From Pseudomonas sp. PDM18 (GTDB lineage: Bacteria; Pseudomonadota; Gammaproteobacteria; Pseudomonadales; Pseudomonadaceae): DNA of 64,000 nt. This document shows, one piece after another, positions 33,888 to 42,975 of this stretch (position 1 is the first letter of the stretch; each line of letters begins with the position of its first letter). The stretch lies in contig NZ_JACVBX010000002.1 of the NCBI RefSeq assembly GCF_014852585.1, forward strand, positions 496,001 to 560,000, written 5' to 3'. The translations under genes were made by a program, and so were the position numbers. The notes beneath the pieces are model-generated. The model searched no databases. It was given only the letters and a program-made list of their open reading frames with translations, and was not told the origin of the DNA.

Positions 33888-34700
33888 TCAGCTCTTGTCG
33901 CCGATCTTGTACAGGCGCGCCAGGGGCGTCTTGGTGGTCGGGCCGAACCAGGTGTCGTAAATCTTCTGCGCCTGCCCGTTGGCTTCCAGCTCGGTGAGGC
34001 TCTGGTTGACGAACTCGCCCAGGGCTTTTTCACCCTTGGGAATGCCGACGCCGATCAGATCATTGGAAATGGTGAAGGGCGGCACCTCGTACTTGTCCTT
34101 GTCCGGCACGTTGGCCAGCAGGCCGATCAGCTTCGGACCGTCCTGGGTGATGGCCTGGACCTGGCCGTTGCGCAGGGCGGTAAAGGCGAAGGGCGTGTCG
34201 TCGTAGGCGATGACCTTGGCGCCGGGGAATTTCTCGCGCAGCACGCCTTCATTGACCGTGCCCTTGTCGACGCCCACGCGCCATTTGTTCAGGTCTTCCG
34301 GCGACTTCAGGCTGCCCTTGCGCACGATGAACTGCTGCCCGGATGAGAAGTAGGGGATGCTGAAATCCACCTGCTCGGCGCGCTCGGGGGTGATGGTGAA
34401 GTTGGCCAGCACCAGGTCGACCTTGTTTGCGGTCAGCAGCGGGATGCGGTTGGCAGGGTTGGTCGGCAGGACTTGCAGCTTGACGCCGAGCTTGTCGGCC
34501 AGGGCCTTGGCGTAATCCACGTCGAGGCCTTCGATCTGCTTGCTCTTGCCGTCCACGAAGCCGAACGGCGGGTTGCTGTCGAACGCGGCGACGCGCAGCA
34601 CGCCGGCTTTCCTGATGTCTTCCAGACGGTCGGCATGGGCCAGTCCGGAGAGGACGGCCAGGGCGAGGGCGGTAACGGCAGTGAGTTTCTTCATGAACAT
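33888..34700 (-). CDS. Polar amino-acid ABC transporter substrate-binding protein
   Basis: 270 residues, family 3 solute-binding protein. Signal peptide KKLTAVTALALAVLSGLAHA, then the family opening GVLRVAAFDSNPPFGFVDGKSKQIEGLDVDYAKALADKLG, the ligand region TNPANRIPLLTANKVDLVLANFTITPERAEQVDFSIPYF, and a hinge at VGVDKGTVNEGVL. The start may be the ATG at 34694: AAGGAG is 4 bases from the first ATG and 10 from the second. The nearby organosulfur genes make cystine or a sulfur amino acid a possible ligand, but the sequence does not settle this. Confidence 0.87.
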   Translation of the reverse strand: MFMKKLTAVTALALAVLSGLAHADRLEDIRKAGVLRVAAFDSNPPFGFVDGKSKQIEGLDVDYAKALADKLGVKLQVLPTNPANRIPLLTANKVDLVLANFTITPERAEQVDFSIPYFSSGQQFIVRKGSLKSPEDLNKWRVGVDKGTVNEGVLREKFPGAKVIAYDDTPFAFTALRNGQVQAITQDGPKLIGLLANVPDKDKYEVPPFTISNDLIGVGIPKGEKALGEFVNQSLTELEANGQAQKIYDTWFGPTTKTPLARLYKIGDKS

Positions 34701-35275
34701 CCAGCTCCTTCTCGGGCCCCGTTCGTGCGACGGGTTCCCGTGATGATCGATTACGCGCCTTCGAGGGTGTCAAAGGCCCGTTCCAGAGCGGCGGGGATGG
34801 CCCACCGGCGGTGCCGAGTGTGGCAGCGCAGCGGTGGCGGGGAGAAGGAATGAATTCGTCTAGCTAATAACCTGAAGAAATATAAAGGAAGAGTTTAGAT
34901 AACCGTTTTGCAGTGATTGCACCGCCACTGACCGGAGCAACCCTCTAGGAGCGAGCTTGCTCGCGAACCGCATGGCTCGGGATTTGTTCGCGAGCCAGAT
35001 TCGTAGAGTGCATAGCGCGCCAGCGCGATCCGCCGCGAGGAACGAGTCAATCGGCGGATAACCCGTTCCGGGTTATGCGCCCTACGGTCTAGTCCTGCGC
35101 TCGGATCAGCCCTCTCCCAAGGGGAGAGGGGTACCGTTGGGTGCAGGATGAGACCGCAGCGTCAGACGTCACGATCTGCCCCCTCTCCCTGAGGGAGAGG
35201 GCTGGAGGGAGGGGAAAGCACAGCACGAAATTTCCGGGGAAAGACAGTTGCTCCTACGTGACCGATACCCTTGGT
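34701..35275. repeat. Gene-free stretch with REP and other dispersed repeats
   Basis: 575 bases with no convincing gene. REP core at 34946-34969 and a partial copy at 34986-35005. The hairpin repeat GGCGGATAACCCG..CGGGTTATGCGCC is at 35053-35081, the same family as at 10099. Two CCCTCTCC..GGAGAGGG palindromes lie near 35110-35130 and 35181-35202, a third Pseudomonas repeat type. The AT-rich region 34860-34905 upstream of the binding-protein gene is the likely promoter area. Confidence 0.65.
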
Positions 35276-36226
35276 TCAGGGTTTCCAGCGCGCAGCGCTG
35301 ATATCCACCGCGCGCGGCAGGATGCGCTCTGCTAGGAACAGGTCGGCCGTGCGCTGCTGCGCGGCGATATCCGCATCACCCACCGGCTGAATGGGCGAGG
35401 GCGGGCGGTGCTTGAAGGTTTCCTCGATCACCGCCGGCGCCAGCCCGGTCACGCGCGCCATGATCGCCACGCTGCCGGCTTCGTCGCTGCGGGTCAGCGC
35501 CTCGGCTTCGTTGAGAGCGTCCAGTACCTTGTGAATGAACGTCGGGTTGGCGCCCGCGTACTCGCGGCTGGACAGGTAGAACGGCCCGCTCAGGCCGACT
35601 GCCGAGCCGTCCGCCAGCAAGCGCGCATGGCCGTCCAGCAACAGCGCCGAATACCAAGGGTCCCAGATCGCCCAGGCATCCACCCGCCCGCTCTCGAACG
35701 CGGCGCGGGCATCGGCGGGCGTCAGGTACAGCGGCTGGATGTCCTTCAAGCTCAGACCTTCCTTCTGCAGCAGGCGCAGCAGCAGGTTGTGCGAGCTGGA
35801 GCCCTTCTGGAATGCCACGCGCTTGCCCTTGAGATCGGCGACGCTGCGGATCGGGCTGTCCTTGGGCACCACCACGGTTTCCGCCTGCGGCTTGGGCGGT
35901 TCGACGCCGACGTAGAGCAGGTCGGCACCGGCGGCCTGGGCGAAGATCGGCGGGATGTCGCCGGTGGAGCCGATATCCAGGCTACCGACGTTCAATGCTT
36001 CGAGCATTTGTGGCCCGGCGGGGAATTCGATCCACTGGATCTGCGTCTGCGGGAAGCGCTTCTCCAGCAGGCCGCGCTCTTTGGCCAGCACCAGGCTGAC
36101 CGAGGCCTTCTGGTAGCCGATGCGCAGTTGCGTCTGGTCCTGCGCCTGGGCCGTGCCGGTCGCAATCAGCAGCAGAGCGGCGAGCAGTCGATTGAACAGT
36201 CTCACAGGCTCAATCCTTCCAGTCAT
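35276..36226 (-). CDS. ssuA: Aliphatic-sulfonate ABC transporter substrate-binding protein, SsuA-like
   Basis: 316 residues from the ATG at 36226, overlapping the upstream gene by 17 bases; an in-frame GTG at 36205 avoids the overlap. Signal peptide LFNRLLAALLLIATGTAQAQ. The SsuA/TauA family signature is clear: LRIGYQKASVSLVLAKERGLLEKRFPQTQIQWIEFPAGPQMLEALNVGSLDIGSTGDIPPIFAQAAGADLLYVG. It binds alkanesulfonates or similar organosulfur compounds in the periplasm. SsuB/SsuC genes are not next to it. It follows an aldo/keto reductase and an LLM monooxygenase, a common sulfur-starvation grouping. Confidence 0.85.
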   Translation of the reverse strand: MTGRIEPVRLFNRLLAALLLIATGTAQAQDQTQLRIGYQKASVSLVLAKERGLLEKRFPQTQIQWIEFPAGPQMLEALNVGSLDIGSTGDIPPIFAQAAGADLLYVGVEPPKPQAETVVVPKDSPIRSVADLKGKRVAFQKGSSSHNLLLRLLQKEGLSLKDIQPLYLTPADARAAFESGRVDAWAIWDPWYSALLLDGHARLLADGSAVGLSGPFYLSSREYAGANPTFIHKVLDALNEAEALTRSDEAGSVAIMARVTGLAPAVIEETFKHRPPSPIQPVGDADIAAQQRTADLFLAERILPRAVDISAARWKP

Positions 36227-37253
36227 GGGAAGGTTTCTCCCAGAGGTTGATCCCGCCTTCCACGGCGTAACGATCGATCTCCGCAAGCTCCTCGGCGCTG
36301 AACACGAGGTTGTCCAGCGCGGCAACATTCTCGACGATCTGTTCCGGCCGGCTGGCGCCGATCAGCGCGGAGGTCACACGGGCATCGCGCAGCACCCAGG
36401 CCAGCGCCAGTTGCGCCAGGCTCTGGCCGCGGCGCTGGGCGATTTCGTTCAGTGCGCGGGCACGGCGCAGATTGTCCTCGGACAGGTGCTCCGGCCGCAG
36501 CGAAGCGCCGCCCGGCTGGTTGACCCGCGCATCGGCCGGTACGCCGTGTAGGTAACGGTCGGTGAGCAGCCCCTGGGCCAGTGGGGTGAAGGCGATGACG
36601 CCCGCGCCCAGTTCGTCGGTGGTAGCCAGCAGGTCCTTTTCTACCCAGCGATTAAACAGGTTGTAGGCCGGCTGGTGGATCAGCAGCGGCACCTTCCATT
36701 CCTTCAGCAGCGCGGCGAGTTCGGCGGTCTTGCCGGCGGAATAGGATGAGATGCCCACGTACAGCGCCTTGCCCTGCTGCACCGTGCTGGCCAGCGCGCC
36801 GGCGGTTTCTTCCAGCGGCGTGTCCGGGTCGAAGCGGTGCGAGTAGAAGATGTCCACGTAATCCACGCCCAGCCGCTTAAGGCTCTGGTCGAGACTGGAG
36901 AGCAGGTACTTGCGGGAGCTGCCGCCCTGGCCGTAGGGGCCGGGCCACATGTCCCAGCCGGCCTTGGTGGAAATCACCAGCTCGTCGCGGTAAGCGGCGA
37001 AGTCTTCACGCAGCAGGCGGCCGAAGTTGATCTCGGCGCTGCCATAGGGCGGGCCGTAGTTGTTCGCCAGGTCGAAGTGGTTGATGCCCAGGTCGAAGGC
37101 GGTGCGCAGCAGGGCGCGCTGGCGGTCCAGCGGTACGCTGTCGCCGAAGTTGTGCCACAGGCCCAGGGAGAGGGCGGGCAGCACCAGCCCGCTACGGCCG
37201 ACGCGGCGGTAGGGGACACGCTGGTAGCGGTCGGGGTGCGCGAGGTAGGTCAT
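36210..37253 (-). CDS. Aldo/keto reductase, YghZ/Gpr-type
   Basis: 347 residues, AKR14-like: MTYLAHPDRYQRVPYRRVGRSGLVLPALSLGLWHNFGD, catalytic Asp/Tyr/Lys/His set (FDLANNYGP Tyr, ISTKAGWDMWPGPYG Lys, FYSHRFDPDTP His), and the NADPH site AWVLRDARVTSALIGASRPEQI. Family members reduce aldehydes such as L-glyceraldehyde 3-phosphate or methylglyoxal. Here the neighbours (SsuA, LLM oxygenase) suggest a role in dealing with aldehydes from desulfonation, which is inference. Confidence 0.88.
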   Translation of the reverse strand: MTYLAHPDRYQRVPYRRVGRSGLVLPALSLGLWHNFGDSVPLDRQRALLRTAFDLGINHFDLANNYGPPYGSAEINFGRLLREDFAAYRDELVISTKAGWDMWPGPYGQGGSSRKYLLSSLDQSLKRLGVDYVDIFYSHRFDPDTPLEETAGALASTVQQGKALYVGISSYSAGKTAELAALLKEWKVPLLIHQPAYNLFNRWVEKDLLATTDELGAGVIAFTPLAQGLLTDRYLHGVPADARVNQPGGASLRPEHLSEDNLRRARALNEIAQRRGQSLAQLALAWVLRDARVTSALIGASRPEQIVENVAALDNLVFSAEELAEIDRYAVEGGINLWEKPSHDWKD

Positions 37254-37300
37254 GCAAACTCCTTGGTAAACGGGCCGCAGAGGGGGCGGCCGGTGAATCG

Positions 37301-38623
37301 TCAGATGCTGTAGCGGTTGGCTGGGCGTTTGAGCCCGAGGTGGTCGCGCAGGGTGCTTCCGCTGTACTCGAGGCGGAACAGTCCGCGTCGCTGCAGCTCA
37401 GGCACGACGTAGTTGGCAACGTCTTCCAGGCCCCCGGGCAGGTGCGGCACCAGCACGTTGAAGCCGTCGGCGGCGCCGCCTTCGAACCAGGCCTGGAGCT
37501 CGTCGGCGATCTGCGCCGGCGTGCCGATCAGGCTGTAGTGCCCGCGACCGCCAGCGATGCGCCGGCCCAACTGGGCAAGGGTGAGGTTCTCGCGCCCGGC
37601 CAGTTCGGTGAGCAGCAGTTGGCGGCTGCGCTGTCCGCTGTCAGTAAGCGGTAGCTCGGGCAACGGGCCATCCAGGGGGTAGGCGGAGAGGTCGAAGTTG
37701 CCGAGCATGCGCGACAGCAGCGCGACGCCGACCTGCGGTTCCACCAGCTCCTGAAACTCCTCGAACTTCTCCTGCGCCTCGGCCTGGCTCTGGCCGACCA
37801 CCACGAACACACCGGGCATGATGCGCAGCTCATCCGCGCTGCGGCCGAAGCGCGGCAGGCGGCCTTTCAGGTCGTTGTAGAAGTCGCGGGCGGCGGCCAG
37901 CGAGGTCTGCGCGGTGAATACCACTTCGGCAGTCTGCGCGGCCAGCTCGCGGCCGGCCTCGGAACTGCCAGCCTGGACGATCACTGGGCGGCCCTGTGGC
38001 GAGCGCGCGACGTTCAGCGGGCCCTGCACGCGGAAGTGTTCGCCCTCGTGGTTCAGTACATGCAGCTTGGCCGGGTCGTAGTACTGCCCGCTGGCCTTGT
38101 CGCGAGTGAAGGCGTCGTCTCCCCAGCTGTCCCACAGGCCGGTGACCACTTCGTGGAATTCCCGCGCGCGGGCATAGCGCTCGGCGTGGCCGAAGTGTTC
38201 CTGGCGGTTGAAGTTCAACGCCTCGGCGGCGGCGTCGGAGGTCACCAGGTTCCAGCCCGCACGCCCTTCGGAGATGTGGTCGAGCGAGGCGAACTTGCGC
38301 GCCACGTGGTACGGCTCGTTGTAGCTGGTGGTCACGGTGCCGATCAGGCCGATGCGCTCGGTCACGGCCGCCAGTGCCGAGAGCAGGGTCAGCGGCTCGA
38401 AGTGATCAGAGCGTGCCATGCGACTGGCGATGTCGCCGGTGGGCGCGGCAACGCTGTCGGCGACGAAGACGGCGTCAAACTTCGCCGCTTCGGCCACCTG
38501 CGCCAGGCGCTTGTAGAGGCGGAAGTCGAGGCCGCCGTTGGCCGGCACGTCCGGGTGACGCCACGCTGAGACGTGGTGCCCGGTGGCCATGAGGAAGGCG
38601 CCAAGGGAAAGGGTGCGTGTCAT
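37301..38623 (-). CDS. LLM-class flavin-dependent monooxygenase, NtaA/DmoA family
   Basis: 440 residues from the ATG at 38623 (MTRTLSLGAFLMATGHHVSAWRHPDV). The NtaA/SnaA/DszA/SoxA family is marked by YKRLAQVAEAAKFDAVFVADS, TERIGLIGTVTTSYNEPYHVARKFASLDHISEGRAGWNLVTS, and PVIVQAGSSEAGRELAAQTAEVVF. It uses FMNH2 from a reductase to oxidise organosulfur or related substrates. Next to an SsuA-like binding protein and a TonB receptor it probably works in sulfur scavenging. The reductase is not nearby. The substrate is unknown. Confidence 0.86.
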   Translation of the reverse strand: MTRTLSLGAFLMATGHHVSAWRHPDVPANGGLDFRLYKRLAQVAEAAKFDAVFVADSVAAPTGDIASRMARSDHFEPLTLLSALAAVTERIGLIGTVTTSYNEPYHVARKFASLDHISEGRAGWNLVTSDAAAEALNFNRQEHFGHAERYARAREFHEVVTGLWDSWGDDAFTRDKASGQYYDPAKLHVLNHEGEHFRVQGPLNVARSPQGRPVIVQAGSSEAGRELAAQTAEVVFTAQTSLAAARDFYNDLKGRLPRFGRSADELRIMPGVFVVVGQSQAEAQEKFEEFQELVEPQVGVALLSRMLGNFDLSAYPLDGPLPELPLTDSGQRSRQLLLTELAGRENLTLAQLGRRIAGGRGHYSLIGTPAQIADELQAWFEGGAADGFNVLVPHLPGGLEDVANYVVPELQRRGLFRLEYSGSTLRDHLGLKRPANRYSI

Positions 38624-38723
38624 GTCGGTTTTCCTGTGTGTCCGTCGGGTTGTTGGACGCAAGGCGGCGTGGGTGTTGTTGTCGGCGGCGCCGGGGCGAG
38701 CCGGCGCCGCTTGCTGCAAACGA

Positions 38724-40982
38724 TCAGAAATCCTTGCGCAGCTCGACGCCGAAGTAGCGGCCGTCGTCGCGCGGCACCATGCGATAGACGTAGCTGCCGC
38801 CGGTGGCCAGCAGGGGCGAATAGGACTTATCGGTGAGGTTCTTGCCCAGCAGGGCGACGCGCCAGCCGTCGTTGTAGTCGGCCAGGGCGATGCTGGCGCC
38901 CCACAGGCCGTAGGCGCCCTGGATGGTATCGGGGTTCTGGCTGAGGTCGTACTGCACCTTGTCCTGCCAGCTGTAGTCGGTGCCCAGTTCCACATCCAGA
39001 CCGTTGTCTAGCGGGATGCTGTAGTCGGCGCGCACGTAGCTCTTCCAGTCCGGCGAGAAGGGCAGCGGCTTGCCATTGACGTTGCATGCCGCCGCCGCGC
39101 CGGCCGGGCAGGCGAAGCTGTCGATGCGCGCCTTGGTGTAGGCGACGGCGCCGGAGAGCTTCAGCTGGCGGGTGGCCTGGTAGCTGAAGTCCAGCTCGGC
39201 GCCCTCGGTCTTCACCTTGCCGGCGTTGATCAGGCGCGTCACCACCTGCCCGGCGACGGTGTCGTAGAAGTTCGCCTGGTAGTTGTCGTAGACGGTGTGG
39301 AATACCGCGAGGTTGGCGGTCAGGCGATTGTCCAGCGCGGTGGCCTTCAGGCCCGCTTCCCAGGAGTTGGACGTCTCCGGCTTGAGCGCCTCGGTGTCGC
39401 GCGGCTGCATGTTGAAGAACACGTTGTAGGCCGGGCCCTTGTAGCCGCGCGAGTAAGTGAGGTAGCTGGTGAGCTGCTCGCTGAGGTCGTACTGCAGGCC
39501 CAGGCGGCCGGACCAGCCGTCCTCGTCGGTGGAGCCGGAACTGGAGGTGGACGGCTGGATGCCGGTTACCGCCGTGGCCGAGGTGGAGCGGCGGCGGTGG
39601 TCGTACTCCAGCTCGTCGTGGGTATAGCGCAGGCCGGCGATGCCGCGGAAGTCGTCGGTGAAGTTCAGCGTGCTCTCGCCGAAGATCGCGTAGGTGTCGC
39701 TGCGCGTGCCGTAGTCGGCCACGCCGGTGTTCTGCGCGGTGGTGGAGGTCACGACGCGGCGGTAGGTCTCGTCGTCCACGGCGTGCATGTAGTACAGGCC
39801 ACCGACGTATTCGAGGAACTCGCCCTTGGGTGAGGCCAGGCGCAGCTCCTGGGAGTACTGGTCGTAGTTCAGCTCGCCCTTGTCGTGGGAGCTGGGGATG
39901 CTCGCGGTGACCTGGGACAGACGATCGCCATCCTGCCACTGGGTGTTGTCCCAGCCGCGCCAGGCGCTGATGGAGGTCAGGGTGTAGTCGCCCAGGTTCC
40001 AGTCCAGCTGCGCCGACAGGCCCTTGTTGGTGTCGTCGACGTGGGTGCGGTAGTCGCTGTTGATCTTGCGGTTGTCGCTGTCTGGCGTCACCGGCCGCAG
40101 CGCGTTGGCGAAGGCCGGGCTGGTGGTGCTGGTGATGACGCCGCTGGGGCTGTCGTCGTTGCCGTGCATGTAGTCGGCGATCAGGGTGACCTTGAGGTCG
40201 TCGCTGGGGGTGAGCTCGAACTTCGTGCGCGCGCCGGCGCGGTTGTAGCCGTTCACCTCATGACCGTTGTAGACGTTGTTCACATTGCCGTCGTAGCTGC
40301 CCAGCAGGGTGGTGACGCTGGCCTTGAGCTTGCCAGGGATCAGCGTGCCGCCGATGCCGAAGCGGGTGCGGTTCTCGTTGCCGCCGCCAAAATGCGAATA
40401 GTCGATGTAGCCGCTGGTTTCGTCCGGCACCTCGCGGGTGACCACGTTGAGCACGCCGGCCGAGGCGTTCTTGCCGAACAGCGTGCCCTGCGGGCCGCGC
40501 AGCACTTCGATGCGCTCGACGTCGAGCAGGTCCAGGGTCGCCTGGCCGGGACGGCCGAGCACCACGCCGTCGATCACTGTGGAGACGCTCGGCTCGACGC
40601 CCGGGGAAGTGGAGATGGTGCCCACGCCCCGGACGAACAGCGAGGTGTCCTTGTTCGAGGCGCCGGTGCGGAAGTTCAGGGTCGGCACCTGCTGGACGAT
40701 GCTCGACACGTTATTGCGGTTGTCGCGCTCCAACTGCTCGCCATCGATCACCGAGACGGCCACCGGGACCTTCTGCAGCGACTCCTCACGGCGCGTGGCG
40801 GTAACGGTCACCGCTTTCAATGTCGGCGCAGAGTCGGCGGATTGGCCGTCGCCATTGGCGGTTTCGGCTGCCTGCACGCTGCAGGCCAGTGCGCCGATCA
40901 CGCTGGCGATGCCCAGGGCCAGCGCGCTGCGCCGACCAGTGTAATGCGGACGGCCGAGCGTCCCCCGATGTTGCGATTGCAT
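38724..40982 (-). CDS. TonB-dependent outer-membrane receptor
   Basis: 752 residues from the ATG at 40982, with AGGAG 7 bases upstream. Signal peptide ALALGIASVIGALACSVQAAE, TonB box VTVTATRR, plug (LQKVPVAVSVIDGEQLERDN; DVERIEVLRGPQGTLFGKNASAGVLNVVTR), barrel ending in ELRKDF. The plug wording is like receptors found in sphingomonads and sulfate-ester gene clusters rather than siderophore receptors. It lies downstream of a LacI-family gene with which it shares an operator palindrome, so it may import an organosulfur compound or a sugar-like ligand; the ligand is not known. Confidence 0.87.
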   Translation of the reverse strand: MQSQHRGTLGRPHYTGRRSALALGIASVIGALACSVQAAETANGDGQSADSAPTLKAVTVTATRREESLQKVPVAVSVIDGEQLERDNRNNVSSIVQQVPTLNFRTGASNKDTSLFVRGVGTISTSPGVEPSVSTVIDGVVLGRPGQATLDLLDVERIEVLRGPQGTLFGKNASAGVLNVVTREVPDETSGYIDYSHFGGGNENRTRFGIGGTLIPGKLKASVTTLLGSYDGNVNNVYNGHEVNGYNRAGARTKFELTPSDDLKVTLIADYMHGNDDSPSGVITSTTSPAFANALRPVTPDSDNRKINSDYRTHVDDTNKGLSAQLDWNLGDYTLTSISAWRGWDNTQWQDGDRLSQVTASIPSSHDKGELNYDQYSQELRLASPKGEFLEYVGGLYYMHAVDDETYRRVVTSTTAQNTGVADYGTRSDTYAIFGESTLNFTDDFRGIAGLRYTHDELEYDHRRRSTSATAVTGIQPSTSSSGSTDEDGWSGRLGLQYDLSEQLTSYLTYSRGYKGPAYNVFFNMQPRDTEALKPETSNSWEAGLKATALDNRLTANLAVFHTVYDNYQANFYDTVAGQVVTRLINAGKVKTEGAELDFSYQATRQLKLSGAVAYTKARIDSFACPAGAAAACNVNGKPLPFSPDWKSYVRADYSIPLDNGLDVELGTDYSWQDKVQYDLSQNPDTIQGAYGLWGASIALADYNDGWRVALLGKNLTDKSYSPLLATGGSYVYRMVPRDDGRYFGVELRKDF

Positions 40983-41099
40983 AGCCACTCCTTCGTGCCC
41001 TGGTCCGCCCTCGGTTCGTGCCGGGGCGCTCTTTATCTGCGGGACTGTCACGAGCGCTCGCTCGTGCGAGTGGCTGGATTCGTTGCGGACAGTTTGTGT

Positions 41100-41113
41100 T
41101 GTTAGCGCTAACA
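41100..41113. promoter_or_regulatory. LacI-family operator palindrome
   Basis: TGTTAGCGCTAACA is a perfect 14-bp palindrome with the central CG usual for LacI-family operators, and contains the TAGCGCT core reported for P. aeruginosa GntR. It lies between the divergent TonB-receptor and LacI-type genes, 118 bases from one start and 102 from the other. Confidence 0.65.
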
Positions 41114-41214
41114 TCGGCGAGTATCCTGAATCGCCAGATAGATCGTCAAATAATTAAAAATTACGTTTATATTCCTTAAGTAGAATTCCAGCACCGAGCA
41201 GCAGGAGAGCCGCG

Positions 41215-42255
41215 TTGGCCAACCAGACACCCCGCAAACGCCGTGGCGCAGGACGCGTGACGCTGACAGCGGTCGCCGAACTCGCAGGCGTTTCCGCCAT
41301 CAGCGTGTCGCGCTACTTCAACCAGCCGGCACAATTATCGGACGACCTGCGCGAGCGCATCGGTGCAGCGGTGAAGGAGCTGGGCTACGTGCCCAACCAG
41401 GTGGCTGGAGGCCTGGCTTCGGCGAGGGGCAGGATAGTGGGAATGGTGGTGCCGAATATTTCCGGGCCGATCTTCGCCGACACCATCCAGGCCTTCAGCG
41501 ACACCCTGGCCGCCCACGGCTACCAGTTGCTGCTGGCTTCCAGCTACTTTTCCGAGGACAAGGAAGAAAACGCCGTGCGCGCCTTCCTCGGCTGGAACCC
41601 GGCGGCGCTGGTGCTCACCAGCCACTTTCACAGTGCCGCAACCGAGAAGCTGATTGCCGGCGCGGACATGCCGGTGGTGGAGGTCTGGGACTACCAGCCC
41701 GGGCGCGCGCCGATCCAGGTCGGGTTTTCCCACCACCAGGTTGGCGTGGACGCAGTGCGCTACCTGCACGGCAAGGGCTACCGGCGAATCGCCTTCGTGC
41801 AGAACAGCGCGCCCGGCGACTTCAGCGCGCTGGATCGCCGCGATGGTTACGCCGATACCCTGCGCGAGCTGGGCGGCGCCCCTTGGATGTTCGTGCCTAC
41901 CGAAAGCGCGCCCTTCGACGCCGGTCGGCAGGCCATGGAGGCGTTGATGGCGCGAGGAGTGCAGCGGCCGGAGGCAATCATCTTCGCCAACGACAACCTC
42001 GCCGCCGGCGGCCTGCTTGCCGGCCAGCGCGCCGGGCTGAAGATTCCCGAGGATTGCGCGGTGTTGGGCTTTGGCGACTATCCCTTTGCCCCGATGCTGC
42101 TGCCGAGCCTATCGACCATCAAGCCACCGGCCCGCGAGATCGGTGAGATCGCCGCGCTGCGCGTGCTGCAGTCGATCGGCGTGTTGCCGCTGGAGGGCGC
42201 GGTGGAGCGCTTGAACCTGCTCGGCTGCCGGGTGCTGGAGCGCGAGAGCGGCTGA
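41215..42255 (+). CDS. LacI-family transcriptional regulator
   Basis: 346 residues with a TTG start, GGAGAG 7 bases upstream. Helix-turn-helix VTLTAVAELAGVSAISVSRYFNQPAQLSDDLRERIGAAVKELGYVPNQVAGGLAS, then a periplasmic-binding-like domain (GRIVGMVVPNISGPIFADTIQAFSDTLAAHGYQLLLASSYFSEDKEE). The sequence resembles the gluconate GntR group of the LacI family. It is divergent from the TonB receptor gene, and TGTTAGCGCTAACA between them is a plausible shared operator. Confidence 0.9.
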   Translation: MANQTPRKRRGAGRVTLTAVAELAGVSAISVSRYFNQPAQLSDDLRERIGAAVKELGYVPNQVAGGLASARGRIVGMVVPNISGPIFADTIQAFSDTLAAHGYQLLLASSYFSEDKEENAVRAFLGWNPAALVLTSHFHSAATEKLIAGADMPVVEVWDYQPGRAPIQVGFSHHQVGVDAVRYLHGKGYRRIAFVQNSAPGDFSALDRRDGYADTLRELGGAPWMFVPTESAPFDAGRQAMEALMARGVQRPEAIIFANDNLAAGGLLAGQRAGLKIPEDCAVLGFGDYPFAPMLLPSLSTIKPPAREIGEIAALRVLQSIGVLPLEGAVERLNLLGCRVLERESG

Positions 42256-42270
42256 TAACCTGATGCCCCT

Positions 42271-42292
42271 GTAGGAGCAAGCTCGCTCCTAC
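42271..42292. repeat. REP element
   Basis: GTAGGAGCAAGCTCGCTCCTAC, a compact self-complementary REP copy between converging genes; A6 follows, which on the other strand belongs to the terminator of the phosphoribosyltransferase gene. Confidence 0.6.
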
Positions 42293-42310
42293 AAAAAAGC
42301 CACACGGGCT
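42293..42310 (-). terminator. Short intrinsic terminator after the phosphoribosyltransferase gene
   Basis: On the minus strand a short AGCC/GGCT stem is followed by TTTTTT just after the stop codon. The stem is only 4 bp, so termination may depend on the adjacent REP hairpin. Confidence 0.4.
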
Positions 42311-42313
42311 GGG

Positions 42314-42955
42314 TTACTTCGTCAGCAGGTCGATCACTTCCTGGTCGCTGAGCTGATGGAAATCGCGGTAATGGTCGCCCACCGCGCGAAACGGCGATGG
42401 GGTGTCCAGGCAGACCAGCGCATCCACCTCATCGCGTAGCTTCTGCACCGTTTCCGCCGGCCCCACCGGCACGGCGAGCACCACCTTGTGCGGATGCTGT
42501 GCACGCAGGCACTTGAGCGCGGCGCGCATGCTGCTACCGGTGGCCAGCCCGTCGTCGACCACGATCAGGTCGCGGTCCTCCAGCTGCGCCGGGGCCTTCA
42601 CGCCGCGGTAGAGGACGCGGCGGCGCTCCAGCTCGCGGATCTGCTCCAGCACCTGCTGCTCGAACCATTCCGGCGGCGGGTCGAAGCGCTCGATCATCTG
42701 CTCGTCCACCACCCAGTTCGGTTCGGGGCCGTCAACGATGGCGCCAAGGGCGAACTCCTCGTTGCCCGGCGCGCCGATCTTGCGCACCAGCAGCACGTCC
42801 AGCGGGGCACCGAGGATGCGGGCGATCTCCTTGGCAACGGGTACGCCGCCACGGGGCAGGGCAAGGATCAGCGGGGCGACCAGGGGCATGTCGCGCAGGA
42901 CCATCGCCAGGGCGATTCCGGCGTGGCGACGGTTGGTATAGCGCGGACTGGGCAT
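42314..42955 (-). CDS. Phosphoribosyltransferase-family protein
   Basis: 213 residues from the ATG at 42955 with AGGAGGGG upstream. PRTase fold: LILALPRGGVPVAKEIARILGAPLDVLLVRKIGAPGNEEFALGAI, and the PRPP loop RDLIVVDDGLATGSSMRAALKCLR. This is the ComF/PRTase-like group often found with dienelactone hydrolases; substrate unknown. It lies 20 bases downstream of the paoC stop and may be part of that operon. Confidence 0.8.
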   Translation of the reverse strand: MPSPRYTNRRHAGIALAMVLRDMPLVAPLILALPRGGVPVAKEIARILGAPLDVLLVRKIGAPGNEEFALGAIVDGPEPNWVVDEQMIERFDPPPEWFEQQVLEQIRELERRRVLYRGVKAPAQLEDRDLIVVDDGLATGSSMRAALKCLRAQHPHKVVLAVPVGPAETVQKLRDEVDALVCLDTPSPFRAVGDHYRDFHQLSDQEVIDLLTK

Positions 42956-42975
42956 CTGACCCCTCCTTTCGCGAG

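Noticed and set aside
42271-42298. REP hairpin as terminator of the LacI-type gene
   Set aside because: It is followed by A6, not T, on the plus strand; it cannot be an intrinsic terminator in that direction.
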